DNA of 64,000 nt from Lachancea dasiensis (taxonomy: Eukaryota; Ascomycota; Saccharomycetes; Saccharomycetales; Saccharomycetaceae). Under the pieces are notes generated by a model. The model was given only the letters and a program-made list of their open reading frames with translations. It did not search any database and was not told the DNA's origin. Location: NCBI GenBank assembly GCA_900074725.1, contig LT598460.1, positions 315,502 to 379,501 of the forward strand, given 5' to 3'. Made by a program: the position numbers and the translations under genes. This document shows positions 37,510-46,478 of this stretch, one piece after another (the first letter of the stretch is position 1; every line of letters begins with the position of its first letter).

Positions 37510-38241
37510 CTAGGCGTTGGACTCGACCACTTCCCAGGCCAATGCCCCAGAATCAATAGTGGAACCCTTGGTGGCAGTAAAACCTAGTGGGAACTTGTCA
37601 GCGTCAGAGCCGAACTTTAGCAGGGTTTTCCATTGCCCGTCCTTTTGCTCGACGGCTCTAATAAAGTTTACCCCTTTCAGGGAATGCTCCTCCTTCTTGA
37701 ACAGTATGCCTTGAGCCCATTTACCCACAGTGACCACTAGACCCTTGAAGTCGCCTTTATCCACGCTAAATACGACAGAAGTAGGTTCTTTTTGCCCAGC
37801 ATGCGCCTCATTTAGGATCACAAACTCAGCCCTCGTGGAATCCAAAGGTTGCCACAGCTCGAAGAAATCAATTGCCTGTTTTCCGGCGCCAAATGGGAAC
37901 ACTTGACCCCTTTCTTCCACAAGCCCGCTCTCCCACTGTTTCCAGACCGTCTTAATTTCACCTCTGTGGGTGTTTTCCTTGTGCAATTGAACGTTCGTGT
38001 CGAATTCAAAGTTGAAGTCAATGGCCTTGACCAATTCATCCTTTTCCGTAATTTTAGCGCTAGACGCAGGTCCCGCAAACGCCCATTCAAATGGAAAATC
38101 TAGTTCAGACTCCTTTGGTTGGATAAAAGGCCTCAACGATATGAAGTATCCTTCCGCAGACGTCGAGGACAATGTTAGCGTCCTTTCGTCTGCAGGGTTC
38201 TGACCAACCTGGAATGTCACTCTTCTGATGAGAGAAGCCAT
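37510..38241 (-). CDS. HRI1: Hrr25-interacting protein Hri1
   Basis: Orthologue of Hri1 (YLR301W), a small beta-rich protein of unknown function reported to interact with casein kinase Hrr25 and Sec72. It has 243 aa (S. cerevisiae 244). Matching segments are TLTLSSTSAEGYFISLRPF, FPFEWAFAG, NTHRGEIKTVWKQWESG, VFPFGAGKQAIDFFELWQP and GLVVTVGKWAQG, and the C-terminus LAWEVVESNA matches LNWEVIEYHA. No signal peptide or membrane segment is seen. It lies beside ULS1 and EXG1, combining YLR301W-YLR300W with YOR191W-YOR190W. Confidence 0.93.
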   Translation of the reverse strand: MASLIRRVTFQVGQNPADERTLTLSSTSAEGYFISLRPFIQPKESELDFPFEWAFAGPASSAKITEKDELVKAIDFNFEFDTNVQLHKENTHRGEIKTVWKQWESGLVEERGQVFPFGAGKQAIDFFELWQPLDSTRAEFVILNEAHAGQKEPTSVVFSVDKGDFKGLVVTVGKWAQGILFKKEEHSLKGVNFIRAVEQKDGQWKTLLKFGSDADKFPLGFTATKGSTIDSGALAWEVVESNA

Positions 38242-38540
38242 TTTATGAAGATCAAAGAGTGTACACGAAACGCAGGCCGTGAACTATCTGATATGCTGGC
38301 AAGATGATTAGTCGTTAATAGATGCGCCTTTATTAAGCGTCCTAGTTATATATCATTGCCATCTCGTGATTACTTACTACCTTTACCCGACAAATCAGAT
38401 CAGCTGATGATCAGATCCAAGTTACGTAGGCATCGTCGACCGTATAACGACTGCAATCAACTACCTGCATTGATACCGGGTTGTTTGCGTGGCTGACACT
38501 CTAGTGTCCAAAGTATTTTTTCAGTAATATTTCAGAGTCA

Positions 38541-41500
38541 TTACTCTAGGTTGTTCAAGCCAAACAAGAAACCGAGCTCACGCCGTCCTAAACGGTTGAC
38601 TTCCTGAATCTTATCCGGATTCATTGCACTTTCAACAAGCTCCCTTTTCTTTTTCTGCAACTCCAAGATTCTGTCCTCAACAGAGTTCTTAACCAGCAAT
38701 TTGTGAATCTTCACGTTCTTTGTTTGACTTATACGGTAACATCGATCCATGGCCTGCTCCTCAACATAAGGGTTCCAAAACGGATCTACGAGTATAACGT
38801 GGTTTGCACACGTAAGCGTGAGGCCTGCATTCCCCGCTTTCATGGAAATCAGTAGAATTCTTCGCTGTGGATTTTTGTAAAACTCCTCAATGGTAGCCGC
38901 ACGCGCCTGAGCGTCCATTGAGCCATCGTACCTTAGATGGTGGACATTGAGTTCCTTGCGGATGAAGTATTGTAGCAAATCAAAAAATGTCGTGAATTGG
39001 GAAAAGACTAGCACCTTTTCATTATCAGAGGAAGATATTACTTGCCGAAAGATCTCCAGGCATTGCGATATCTTTGGCGATGGCTGAAGGGTATCGTAAT
39101 TTATCTTATAGCCATTTTTGAGCCGGTCCTTTTGCGCTCTCATTTCAGCGTTATACTCTTCTCGTAATCCTTGAACGGTTAAGTTTTGATTTATAGCCTG
39201 GTCGTAAAGTTTGTAGGTCACAACCTCATTATCATCAATGAACTTGTTGCAGACAAGACAAGGGACAGCATAACCACTGTTTACGATTTTTCTTGCACCG
39301 TTTTGGATTCTGGCTTCTTCAAAGTACTGCTCTGCACAGCCCTCGCACATCATATGCCCGCATGGTGTTGTGACCACAGTAGAATCCAGTTCCATCTGTT
39401 CCATGCAATAAGGGCAAGACATATTTTCCAGACCTTCAGCAACGGCTGCATGGCCAATGCCAGGCATACCTCGAGCCAGCTCGAATAACCTCAGCCAATC
39501 GTTATCGAAATTTTTACCGTTAGCCACCTTTGATGTTTCGCTCTTGTGTTCACCGAGGATGACAAGTTCAGAATGACAGCAGGCTTGGCGCAGACGTAAC
39601 AATAATGTCAAAATGTTGGAATAGTTGCCCTTACTCTGTTTGGCCATCAATTTTTCAGCCTTCTTCTTGTTTTTGAGCTCCAAATCGGTGTAGAAGTCTA
39701 GCTCGCTTCCCACCAATGTCTTTTCATCGCAAGAGATCGTCTTCTCTGGTAGTTCTAAAATTGGCTTACCATCAATCTCTGAGTCTTTAGTTCTTCTAAG
39801 CATTATAGCCCTTAAGAGGACTTGGACTTTTTTGATTGCTTGCTTTCGGTCAAAACTGTCGTAATCATTGGATGCTTTTCCTAGTGGATTACCGATGTCT
39901 AGCTTAAACCTCTGTTCCCGGTTATATGGAGAGATCCGCAGAAATCGAATCAAGGAATAAAGTTCCATAACGCTATTCTGCATGGGTGTCCCTGACAGGG
40001 CCCAACGGTAAGTTGCTCCTATGGCACAGCACGCTTTAGAAGACTGAGTCTTTTTATTCTTGATATTTTGGGCTTCATCTAATATGATTCTGTAAAATTG
40101 AGAGTCGTCACAGTAAAACGGCGACCAATACTCATTCCGGCTTTTCAGCGCGTTCATAGCTTTAATTTCTGGTACGTCGGCCATTATTTTCAACTCTTCT
40201 GCATCTTGGGTTAATCGGGCTGGCCAGTGCTTTTTCAGTTCACTTGCCAAAGTCTGATAGGACACAAGAACAACATCATGTCGAAGCAAACTCCGATAAT
40301 TTTCAACTTTCGCACCATTATTACCACCAAAGATTATAACTTTCATTCCTGCAGCTTTATTGACCTTAGTTTTGATTTCAGCCTGCCAAACTCGGAGAAC
40401 TGCTACGGGAGCAACAATAAGATTTGTTTTACATTTTGCGTCTTTGGATCTATTCGCAATCATCAAAGCTATCGCCTGAACCGTTTTACCCAACCCCATG
40501 TCATCTGCAAGAAGCCCTCCTCTTTTACTGGATTGTTCAACCTGCAGCAGCCAACGTAAGCCTTGGCGTTGGTGTTTCATTAGGTTGACAGTAAGTTCAG
40601 GAGGCGTCAATTCTTCACCTTCCACCTCGGCCTCCGTTGTCTTCAACCCCTCCAGAAGCTCCTGTAAACTGTCGTTGTCTTGTATGTTGTAGATATTTGA
40701 TAGTTGTAATGAATTGGGCCCCTGCTGATTATTTTGGAACTTGGCTAGTTCCAAAATATCTGCTTCGGTTTCTAGGTCACTACCAGCAAGGTTTTTGAAA
40801 TCATCTCCTTTAGCGCCATGAACTAAGTCGTACTCCATTGGATCGACGATAAACGCTAGGCTTTTTAAGTACTTGGAAACAGCCGGCATCTTTACGCCGT
40901 GTCGATATAATTCCGTGATGGCATTCTCCACCTGAAATTTAATTTTAGGACTATAGCGTTCTCCTCTATCGCAAGCCCTTCGGAACTGCTCGACAACGGC
41001 TAGAAAATGCCCCATCAGCTTTTTATTTTCCGACGACCTCACCGTATTCTTTGAAATTAGGTTTCGTGCCACTTCAAGAGACCTGAAAAATATTTCAGAC
41101 TTTTGATCGGATCCGGTTGACTGTGGGGCAGTTAGAGTAGAGTGCGTTTCATTCAAGCTCTTATCTATTTCAGCCTTCCTACGCTTCATCTCAATGGCAT
41201 CGATGGCACCTGTTCGGAATAGATGATCAATAGAAGATTTTTCCTCCGTCAGATTAGCCCTCTTTTCTACCATAGTAATGTGTAATTTGTTGCTTAACGC
41301 ATTTTGCAAATCCAAGTGTGACTTTTGTAGTTTTGGACCATGTTTACTGAGAAAAGCACTATATTCATCCCCAGAAGCACGTTCTTTGTCTTCAAGTTTT
41401 CGCAGTCTCGCGCGCGTTTGTTCTCTTCTTTCCTCTAGTTTCCACAGCTCCTCCTGCAATTGAGAAGTTGATGGTGCTGAACCAGAAGCATGACCCTCGG

Positions 41501-42488
41501 CCAGTAGCACTCGCAGGCGGGAAGTGGTTTGTTGAATAAGAGCATCTCGCTTTTGAAGTTTGCCCTGTAATATTGTTTTAGTATCGCGACAGGTAGTCTT
41601 CATAGTCGTGAACTCTTCATGCTTCTGATTCTTAATCTCAAGGTTCCTATCATGAATGGCCCTAAAGTGGTCGACGCTTGCTGCCGCATCGGCTCCTGTT
41701 AGCGTCTGTTTCTGGCCGTCGCGCAAATTAGCAGTGTTCATTACATCATAATCATCATCATCGTCGTCGCTCAAGATAATAATTGGTGTATCGTTACCAT
41801 TGCCCAAAACCGGAGGTGGTGTAGGAGTATGTTCTAGGGTTGTAGTAATATTGGTTTGTAGCTCTTTAGGGTCTTCTGACGTTTCTGAGCCATTTTGTTC
41901 CAACTTGTGATTAGCAAAATCACCTTTCAGCGTCGGTGGTTTCTGGCCAGCCTGCTCTGCAGTTGAAATTGTCGCATACTCATCATTATTTGCCTCAGGA
42001 ATAGCATTTTCAGCATGTGGGGAGAAATTCAGTGAATCTGTCAGAAGTTCGTTCTCGCCATTGGGGATGTGAGGTCGATCCAGTTCCTGAAGCCTGCGTC
42101 GTTTAGACAACGAGTTGTCTAGTTGGTGATGGTGGGGATTCACGAAGAGTCGCTCATTGACGGCGCCAAGATCGGAGGCCTTTACCTCCCCATCTGTTCT
42201 CGTAAATTTTGCATGGGTTTCCTCGTGTGGGTGTGGGAATGATCCCGGGGTAGCAGTGTGTACTCCGCTGCGGCCATCTCGCAGCGCCGGAAGCCATGAG
42301 TCGCGCTTTTCTAGCGTTAGAGAATGGTGAGCAGCGGAATAAAGACCTGGAAGGCGCGTACTGGGCTGTGGTGCGTCGGGTAGGAAGTTATGACGAGTTG
42401 GGTCCTGCAAGTCGGACAACACAGGACGGTCGCCAGCAACGTCTGAATCGTCCAGTGTCAGGTCGATCGACGGGACACTACTAGACAT
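38541..42488 (-). CDS. ULS1: SUMO-targeted Swi2/Snf2 translocase with RING domain, Uls1
   Basis: Orthologue of Uls1/Ris1 (YOR191W), a DNA translocase proposed to act as a SUMO-targeted ubiquitin ligase or to clear poly-SUMOylated proteins, with roles in silencing and telomere protection. It has 1315 aa. Likely SUMO-interacting motifs are SIDLTLDD near the start and PIIILSDDDDDDYD near 235. A coiled-coil region follows. The Snf2 ATPase has GGLLADDMGLGKTVQAIAL near 655, the Walker B ILDEAQNIKN and the SGTPMQNS motif. A C3HC4 RING (CPYCMEQM, TTPCGHMMCEGC, CLVC) lies near 1020-1075, inside the ATPase before the helicase C-terminal half with DRCYRISQTKNVKIHKLL. Confidence 0.95.
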   Translation of the reverse strand: MSSSVPSIDLTLDDSDVAGDRPVLSDLQDPTRHNFLPDAPQPSTRLPGLYSAAHHSLTLEKRDSWLPALRDGRSGVHTATPGSFPHPHEETHAKFTRTDGEVKASDLGAVNERLFVNPHHHQLDNSLSKRRRLQELDRPHIPNGENELLTDSLNFSPHAENAIPEANNDEYATISTAEQAGQKPPTLKGDFANHKLEQNGSETSEDPKELQTNITTTLEHTPTPPPVLGNGNDTPIIILSDDDDDDYDVMNTANLRDGQKQTLTGADAAASVDHFRAIHDRNLEIKNQKHEEFTTMKTTCRDTKTILQGKLQKRDALIQQTTSRLRVLLAEGHASGSAPSTSQLQEELWKLEERREQTRARLRKLEDKERASGDEYSAFLSKHGPKLQKSHLDLQNALSNKLHITMVEKRANLTEEKSSIDHLFRTGAIDAIEMKRRKAEIDKSLNETHSTLTAPQSTGSDQKSEIFFRSLEVARNLISKNTVRSSENKKLMGHFLAVVEQFRRACDRGERYSPKIKFQVENAITELYRHGVKMPAVSKYLKSLAFIVDPMEYDLVHGAKGDDFKNLAGSDLETEADILELAKFQNNQQGPNSLQLSNIYNIQDNDSLQELLEGLKTTEAEVEGEELTPPELTVNLMKHQRQGLRWLLQVEQSSKRGGLLADDMGLGKTVQAIALMIANRSKDAKCKTNLIVAPVAVLRVWQAEIKTKVNKAAGMKVIIFGGNNGAKVENYRSLLRHDVVLVSYQTLASELKKHWPARLTQDAEELKIMADVPEIKAMNALKSRNEYWSPFYCDDSQFYRIILDEAQNIKNKKTQSSKACCAIGATYRWALSGTPMQNSVMELYSLIRFLRISPYNREQRFKLDIGNPLGKASNDYDSFDRKQAIKKVQVLLRAIMLRRTKDSEIDGKPILELPEKTISCDEKTLVGSELDFYTDLELKNKKKAEKLMAKQSKGNYSNILTLLLRLRQACCHSELVILGEHKSETSKVANGKNFDNDWLRLFELARGMPGIGHAAVAEGLENMSCPYCMEQMELDSTVVTTPCGHMMCEGCAEQYFEEARIQNGARKIVNSGYAVPCLVCNKFIDDNEVVTYKLYDQAINQNLTVQGLREEYNAEMRAQKDRLKNGYKINYDTLQPSPKISQCLEIFRQVISSSDNEKVLVFSQFTTFFDLLQYFIRKELNVHHLRYDGSMDAQARAATIEEFYKNPQRRILLISMKAGNAGLTLTCANHVILVDPFWNPYVEEQAMDRCYRISQTKNVKIHKLLVKNSVEDRILELQKKKRELVESAMNPDKIQEVNRLGRRELGFLFGLNNLE

Positions 42489-42958
42489 TTCCCTTTAGGT
42501 AAACGACCCGCTTGATGACTACTAAACCTATGAGCAGCCTTGTCGTTGTGGTGTGGGTTAGCAGCTCTGGAAGCACAACAGATGAGATAAAGCTAAGGTG
42601 TAATTTGGTGTCACATTGGAATAAATTAGAAGAGTACAAAAGTACTCAAGGAATAACGACAGCTTCCTCACCGAACGACGGGATAACGTGGGTTGAAGAT
42701 CGAAACCTAAATGTTCATCGATTTGTATATAGTTTCATATCTATTCTAAGTATGAAAGGAATCCGGGAACCAAAATTAAGAACCTGAACCGCAGAAACGA
42801 ATTTAAAAGGAAGCGGAAGGTTGTGTGACTTTTTTTTTAGATTTTTTGATTGTTAGTTGCGAGCACTTTTGAGTGTGACATGAATCATGAATTATAATTA
42901 TGAAGAACTCAGAGCAAAAGGGTGACTTGTGATACTTGCAAAAGCCCCTCAGATTCGC
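42489..42958. other. Intergenic: ULS1 promoter and EXG1 3' region
   Basis: 470 bp between two minus-strand genes. An ATG frame at 42512-42787 (91 codons, plus strand) resembles nothing known and overlaps the ULS1 promoter; I treat it as chance. A poly-T tract lies near 42830. Confidence 0.4.
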
Positions 42959-44290
42959 TTAAGAGCTGAACCCACACTGGTTAGGGAATTGTCTGTCAGT
43001 GACTGGCTGTGGGAATAGACCGTTGTACATCAAACGTTGCAAGTCCCACTCCAAAGAGTTTTCGGTCTTGTAGGTCCAGATCACCCAGCCGTTTCTTAGC
43101 TCAAAAGCATCCAATTGGGCCTCCACGAATTTACGGGTGTCTGTCTTGCGTTCGTCGGACCAGGAGTCAATGTCCTCGTTGTTTTGACACGAACCAATGT
43201 AGCTTGAAGTGTCGCTGCCCTTGGTGAAAGTACCATCGTAACGGGCACCAAACCCAACCCCGTTCAGCCACTTGGTACAATCAGTCAAAGCGGCGGCCCA
43301 TTCGCCACAAACGGTCCAGTGCGCCTCGTCTAGAGTGCCGGAGCCCCATTGGCAAGCTACGGCGATTCTCTCGTCGATGGAACGCTGCAACTCGCCGTTG
43401 GAAAACACCTGGTAGTGGTGGTGGTCGAGGACCACGCCCCAGTCGCCCTCGCTGTCGGTCAAAGTTGAGTCCCAGTAGTTGAATGGTTGGAAGGCGTCGT
43501 GGATGACGACGATCTGGTTACTGCCCAGCTCGTTGCGCAAGTAGTCGTAGCCAAACTGGTAGTACTGTTTGAGCTTGTCCATGTCGAGGACAGGGCCCAG
43601 CGGCTCGTTGATGAGCTCGATACCGATGACCGTGTCGAGGTACTCGGATCCCGAGTATTTTTCAAGCATGTACTGCAACACCTCCTTGGTCACACTCAAG
43701 TTGCTGTCTTCCAGAAAGCCGTAGGAGTCACGCAAACCAGAGTTGTCAAAACCGTTTTGGGAGCCCGCGGCGCCGTGCAGGTCGACCCACACCTTCAAGT
43801 TGTTGTCAGCGGCCCACTGGATCGCCTGGTCGAGATATTTCTCCTGGTTGCCGGTCACGTAGGGGTCCGAGTCCAGCGTCTTGAAGGCCCAGTAGCCGAT
43901 GGGGATACGCACGAAGTTCAACCCCGACGCCGAGATGTTCTCAAAGTCCTGTTCTGTGAACCACGAGCTCCAGTGCTGTTCCAACCGGTCTGCGGCCAGC
44001 TCGCTGCCCAGCGCCTGGCAATAGTGGTACTCGTCGGCGGGGATGCCGACGTCGCTGTCGTCCTGCGTGCGGAACGTCTCGAACAACGATGGCGTGATAA
44101 AGGGCTCCAGCACCAGCCAGCCTCCAATGTTCACCCCTCTCAGGACCGCGCCCTGGTAGTCGTAAAACCGTTTTTTGTTTTGCTCGTGTACAAACTGCAC
44201 ACTGTTGGCGTTCTTGGCCGGCACCGGCTGCGCCAGCGCCGCTGTGAAAAGAGAGACGACCGTGACGATGCACGATAGGGGTAGTAGCAT
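42959..44290 (-). CDS. EXG1: Secreted exo-1,3-beta-glucanase (GH5)
   Basis: Cell-wall exo-beta-1,3-glucanase of glycoside hydrolase family 5. It has 443 aa. A signal peptide covers about 1-20 ([16 protein letters not shown]), followed by a propeptide ending in the Kex2 site NKKR before [19 protein letters not shown]. The acid/base glutamate is in IELINEP and the nucleophile in [24 protein letters not shown] and the aromatic VIWTYKTEN are typical. S. cerevisiae has EXG1 (YLR300W) and sporulation-specific SPR1 (YOR190W); this is the single counterpart and is closer in form to Exg1. The gene is GC-rich toward its 5' end. Confidence 0.96.
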   Translation of the reverse strand: MLLPLSCIVTVVSLFTAALAQPVPAKNANSVQFVHEQNKKRFYDYQGAVLRGVNIGGWLVLEPFITPSLFETFRTQDDSDVGIPADEYHYCQALGSELAADRLEQHWSSWFTEQDFENISASGLNFVRIPIGYWAFKTLDSDPYVTGNQEKYLDQAIQWAADNNLKVWVDLHGAAGSQNGFDNSGLRDSYGFLEDSNLSVTKEVLQYMLEKYSGSEYLDTVIGIELINEPLGPVLDMDKLKQYYQFGYDYLRNELGSNQIVVIHDAFQPFNYWDSTLTDSEGDWGVVLDHHHYQVFSNGELQRSIDERIAVACQWGSGTLDEAHWTVCGEWAAALTDCTKWLNGVGFGARYDGTFTKGSDTSSYIGSCQNNEDIDSWSDERKTDTRKFVEAQLDAFELRNGWVIWTYKTENSLEWDLQRLMYNGLFPQPVTDRQFPNQCGFSS

Positions 44291-44362
44291 GATGTTCAGC
44301 TTTTTCTGGTCCAGTGGCTGTCAATAGCGTTGGTCGTGGCAAGGCAAGTTATGCGACTACAA

Positions 44363-44410
44363 GCTCACAGAGAAAAAAAGCTCACAGAGAAAAAAAGCTC
44401 ACAGAGAACA
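44363..44410 (+). repeat. 17-bp tandem repeat, about 3 copies
   Basis: GCTCACAGAGAAAAAAA at 44363, 44380 and 44397 (last copy diverges at its end). It lies 70-120 bp upstream of the EXG1 ATG and thus inside its promoter. Confidence 0.85.
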
Positions 44411-45247
44411 AGTGCTTTCCACGAATCCAACTCCGCTGCTTACGACGGCTGGATATTTGTATCTTGTGTACGTTGAGAAACTGCCGGCTCTCACTTCTGA
44501 CGCGTCTCAAGTTTCGCGTCGCAATGTGAAACTGATGCACCTAAAAGAACGTGGTGGATAATCGCCTGCGCTGAAAATTAAGAATTTGCACCGGGATTTT
44601 TCAAAGCGAAGGGAACTAGATGGCTACCAGCCTAAATCTATCTATCTGAGTTTTGAGGAGCCTGCGATTGCCAGCCTCGAGGACGCAATTCTTCAGTCAC
44701 TTAAGCTAGGTTTGATTCCCAGAACTTGCCAAATTTGGTCAGCCTAAATCCTTCTAATTTAACTTTGGTCCTTTATATACTTGCAACTCGGGCTGGCAAA
44801 GCCGGGTCTCTCTTTCTCTCTCTATATATAGGTTCCACATGGCCTGCACACGCACCTCCCACGTCTGTGGGCCAAAATAGGCGACACGGCCCTCGAGGTT
44901 AAAAATAAGACACACGTACGCCCCTTGCACGGCTTGCGGTATCTGCTATCATGACATGGCTTGCATAGAGAATGGGATCAACTAAATTGGAAAGTACTCG
45001 CAGAGAGGTTTTGTGGCCGGCTGGGTCGAGTACAGAATGTATGCAAGCGAGGAGAAGCTGATAAGTAGAGCTTAGGTGAGTAGGGAAGGAAGGTTGCGGG
45101 AACTTACATGGCGGAGAGTACCTACCGGTGTTGAGCAGACCAGCGTGGCTTGCGGCTGTGCACAGCGAGCAGTCAGGCGGACCTTGCGGCGAGGACCGCG
45201 ATCACGTGACCGGAGGGTGTCCTTGCCTGAAAGGGGACAAGGGCACC

Positions 45248-45307
45248 GGCAAGAGTGCTGGCAAGAGTGCTGGCAAGAGTGCTGGCAAGAGTGCTGGCAA
45301 GAGTGCT
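45248..45307 (+). repeat. 12-bp tandem repeat, five perfect copies
   Basis: GGCAAGAGTGCT at 45248, 45260, 45272, 45284 and 45296, then a partial copy GGCAAGAAG. GTGTGGACGCG-like repeats follow at about 45330-45365. The period is a multiple of three, so the frames across it code for GKSA or ECWQ repeats, but no ATG-initiated gene is evident. Confidence 0.9.
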
Positions 45308-45500
45308 GGCAAGAAGGGCGCGGCCACCGGCGGTGGACGCGGGTGTGGACGCGAGTGTGGACGGGCCAGTGTGCTAGCGCACACGCAGACACCGTGGTGC
45401 AGGAATCTTGAGACGTATATAGTGATATAGCATTCTTCGACCAGCCGTTTTCCGTGGATGCGGTATCACGTGCCCGGGGTCTGTTTCCATGGCTTCGGTG

Positions 45501-45926
45501 CTACTCGTTCTCAAGGGCGATCACCTCCATTTCCACATCTACGTTCAGCGGCAGCGCCTTAGCGGCCAGGCACGATCGAGCTGGCTTCAGCTCGGCGAAG
45601 TACCTAGCGTAAACGGTATTGAATTCCTCGAAATACTTCAAGTCCGACATGAAAACGTTGACCTTGACCACGTTGTGGAGCCCCGAGTTGGCCTCTTGTA
45701 GGATGTTGCTGACGTTTTTGATCACCTGTTCGGCCTTGTCACCCATCGAGCCTTCGATCGGCTTGAAGTCCGCAGTGTATGGGATCTGGCCGGAGACGAA
45801 TACCATCTTATTGGCCTTAATAGCCTGCGAATACGGTGCTGCGGGCGCAGGTGCGGACTTGGTCTGGATTGAAACAATTCTGGACATGGCTCTGACCGAA
45901 CGAGTAGCAGCTTTTCTCAGGGACAT
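45501..45926 (-). CDS. MMF1: RidA-family imine/enamine deaminase (Mmf1/Hmf1)
   Basis: RidA/YjgF/UK114 protein that hydrolyses reactive 2-aminoacrylate and other imines; in S. cerevisiae mitochondrial Mmf1 (YIL051C) supports isoleucine synthesis and mtDNA maintenance, and Hmf1 (YER057C) is cytosolic. It has 141 aa. The first 13 residues, MSLRKAATRSVRA, are a short basic presequence. A second in-frame ATG (codon 14, position 45887) would give a 128-aa form like Hmf1. Family motifs are PYSQAIKANKMVFVSGQIP, VVKVNVFMSDL, ARYFAELKPARSC with the active-site arginine, and VDVEMEVIALE. It is divergent from the DUF1989 gene with a shared 552-bp promoter. Confidence 0.94.
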   Translation of the reverse strand: MSLRKAATRSVRAMSRIVSIQTKSAPAPAAPYSQAIKANKMVFVSGQIPYTADFKPIEGSMGDKAEQVIKNVSNILQEANSGLHNVVKVNVFMSDLKYFEEFNTVYARYFAELKPARSCLAAKALPLNVDVEMEVIALENE

Positions 45927-46478
45927 GGTGGTTTGCTTTTTTTAGATTGGTATACTTCCACGAAATGGGACCCCAACTCAAGGGCCGAGCTACTGGTGCT
46001 GCGGAGTATGCTGTTGCATGTGTGTATATATTATATATATGGGAGACGCACCCGGTTTTAGACTTACCGCGGAATTCCATTGATAAGAGGCCATTTCCGG
46101 CGATAAGACAACCTATCCGCCACAATACACTCAACGTATCTTGAAGTAGTACGAGAGCCTGCACCCTTCTTTGGTTTCGAGACTATCAGCGCTTTCCACC
46201 TTCTCTGTTCGGAATGGGCGTATCGGTATCGGTCGCGAGGTTTAGTTCACCGGCGCGTGATGTTCACATGACCAGCAACTATCTTGATAAGATATGCTGT
46301 GCGGGCCAGAATGCTGATTGATCGAATAGATAGTCGTCGAGGTAAGGCGAGGCGAGTTCGTAATTCCTCCGGAAATCGTCTCAGCTCTACCAACTTTCCA
46401 AAGTACATAAATATGTAACGAGGTGCCTCATGTCGTCGGCTCTCTTTGATGTAAGACGCCAAGTTTCCTTCCACCACG
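45927..46478. other. Intergenic: shared promoter of MMF1 and the DUF1989 gene
   Basis: 552 bp between divergent genes. It holds three GATAAG sites, listed separately, and an alternating TA tract near 46023-46040 that could serve as TATA element for MMF1. Confidence 0.55.
46082..46291 (+). promoter_or_regulatory. GATAAG cluster (GATA-factor sites) in divergent promoter
   Basis: GATAAG at 46082-46087, 46102-46107 and 46286-46291. The last is inside the inverted repeat TATCTTGATAAGATA, which adds further GATA cores. By chance about 0.3 copies would be expected in 552 bp on both strands. Gln3/Gat1-type factors bind paired GATAAG sites to drive nitrogen-catabolite-repressed genes in yeast, so one or both flanking genes are likely nitrogen-regulated. 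This is inference from sequence only. Confidence 0.55.

Larger units (their letters stand above)
44291..45500. other. Intergenic: EXG1 promoter and 3' side of MMF1
   Basis: 1.2 kb holding two tandem repeats, at 44363 and 45248. Frames over the second repeat start at GTG or differ by strand, and none resembles a known protein. A CACGTG lies at about 45205 and another near 45468. Confidence 0.45.

Noticed and set aside
43487-44278. 263-codon plus-strand frame opposite EXG1
   Set aside because: It is antisense to a secure GH5 gene with catalytic motifs and has no similarity of its own.
44700-44730. GGTTTGATTCC as a tRNA B box
   Set aside because: No A box, acceptor stem or pol III terminator could be placed around it.
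45128-45430. Possible small Cys-containing protein with GKSA repeats (metallothionein-like at a glance)
   Set aside because: It begins at GTG, cysteines are few and do not form CxC clusters, and the repeats are explained by a 12-bp minisatellite.
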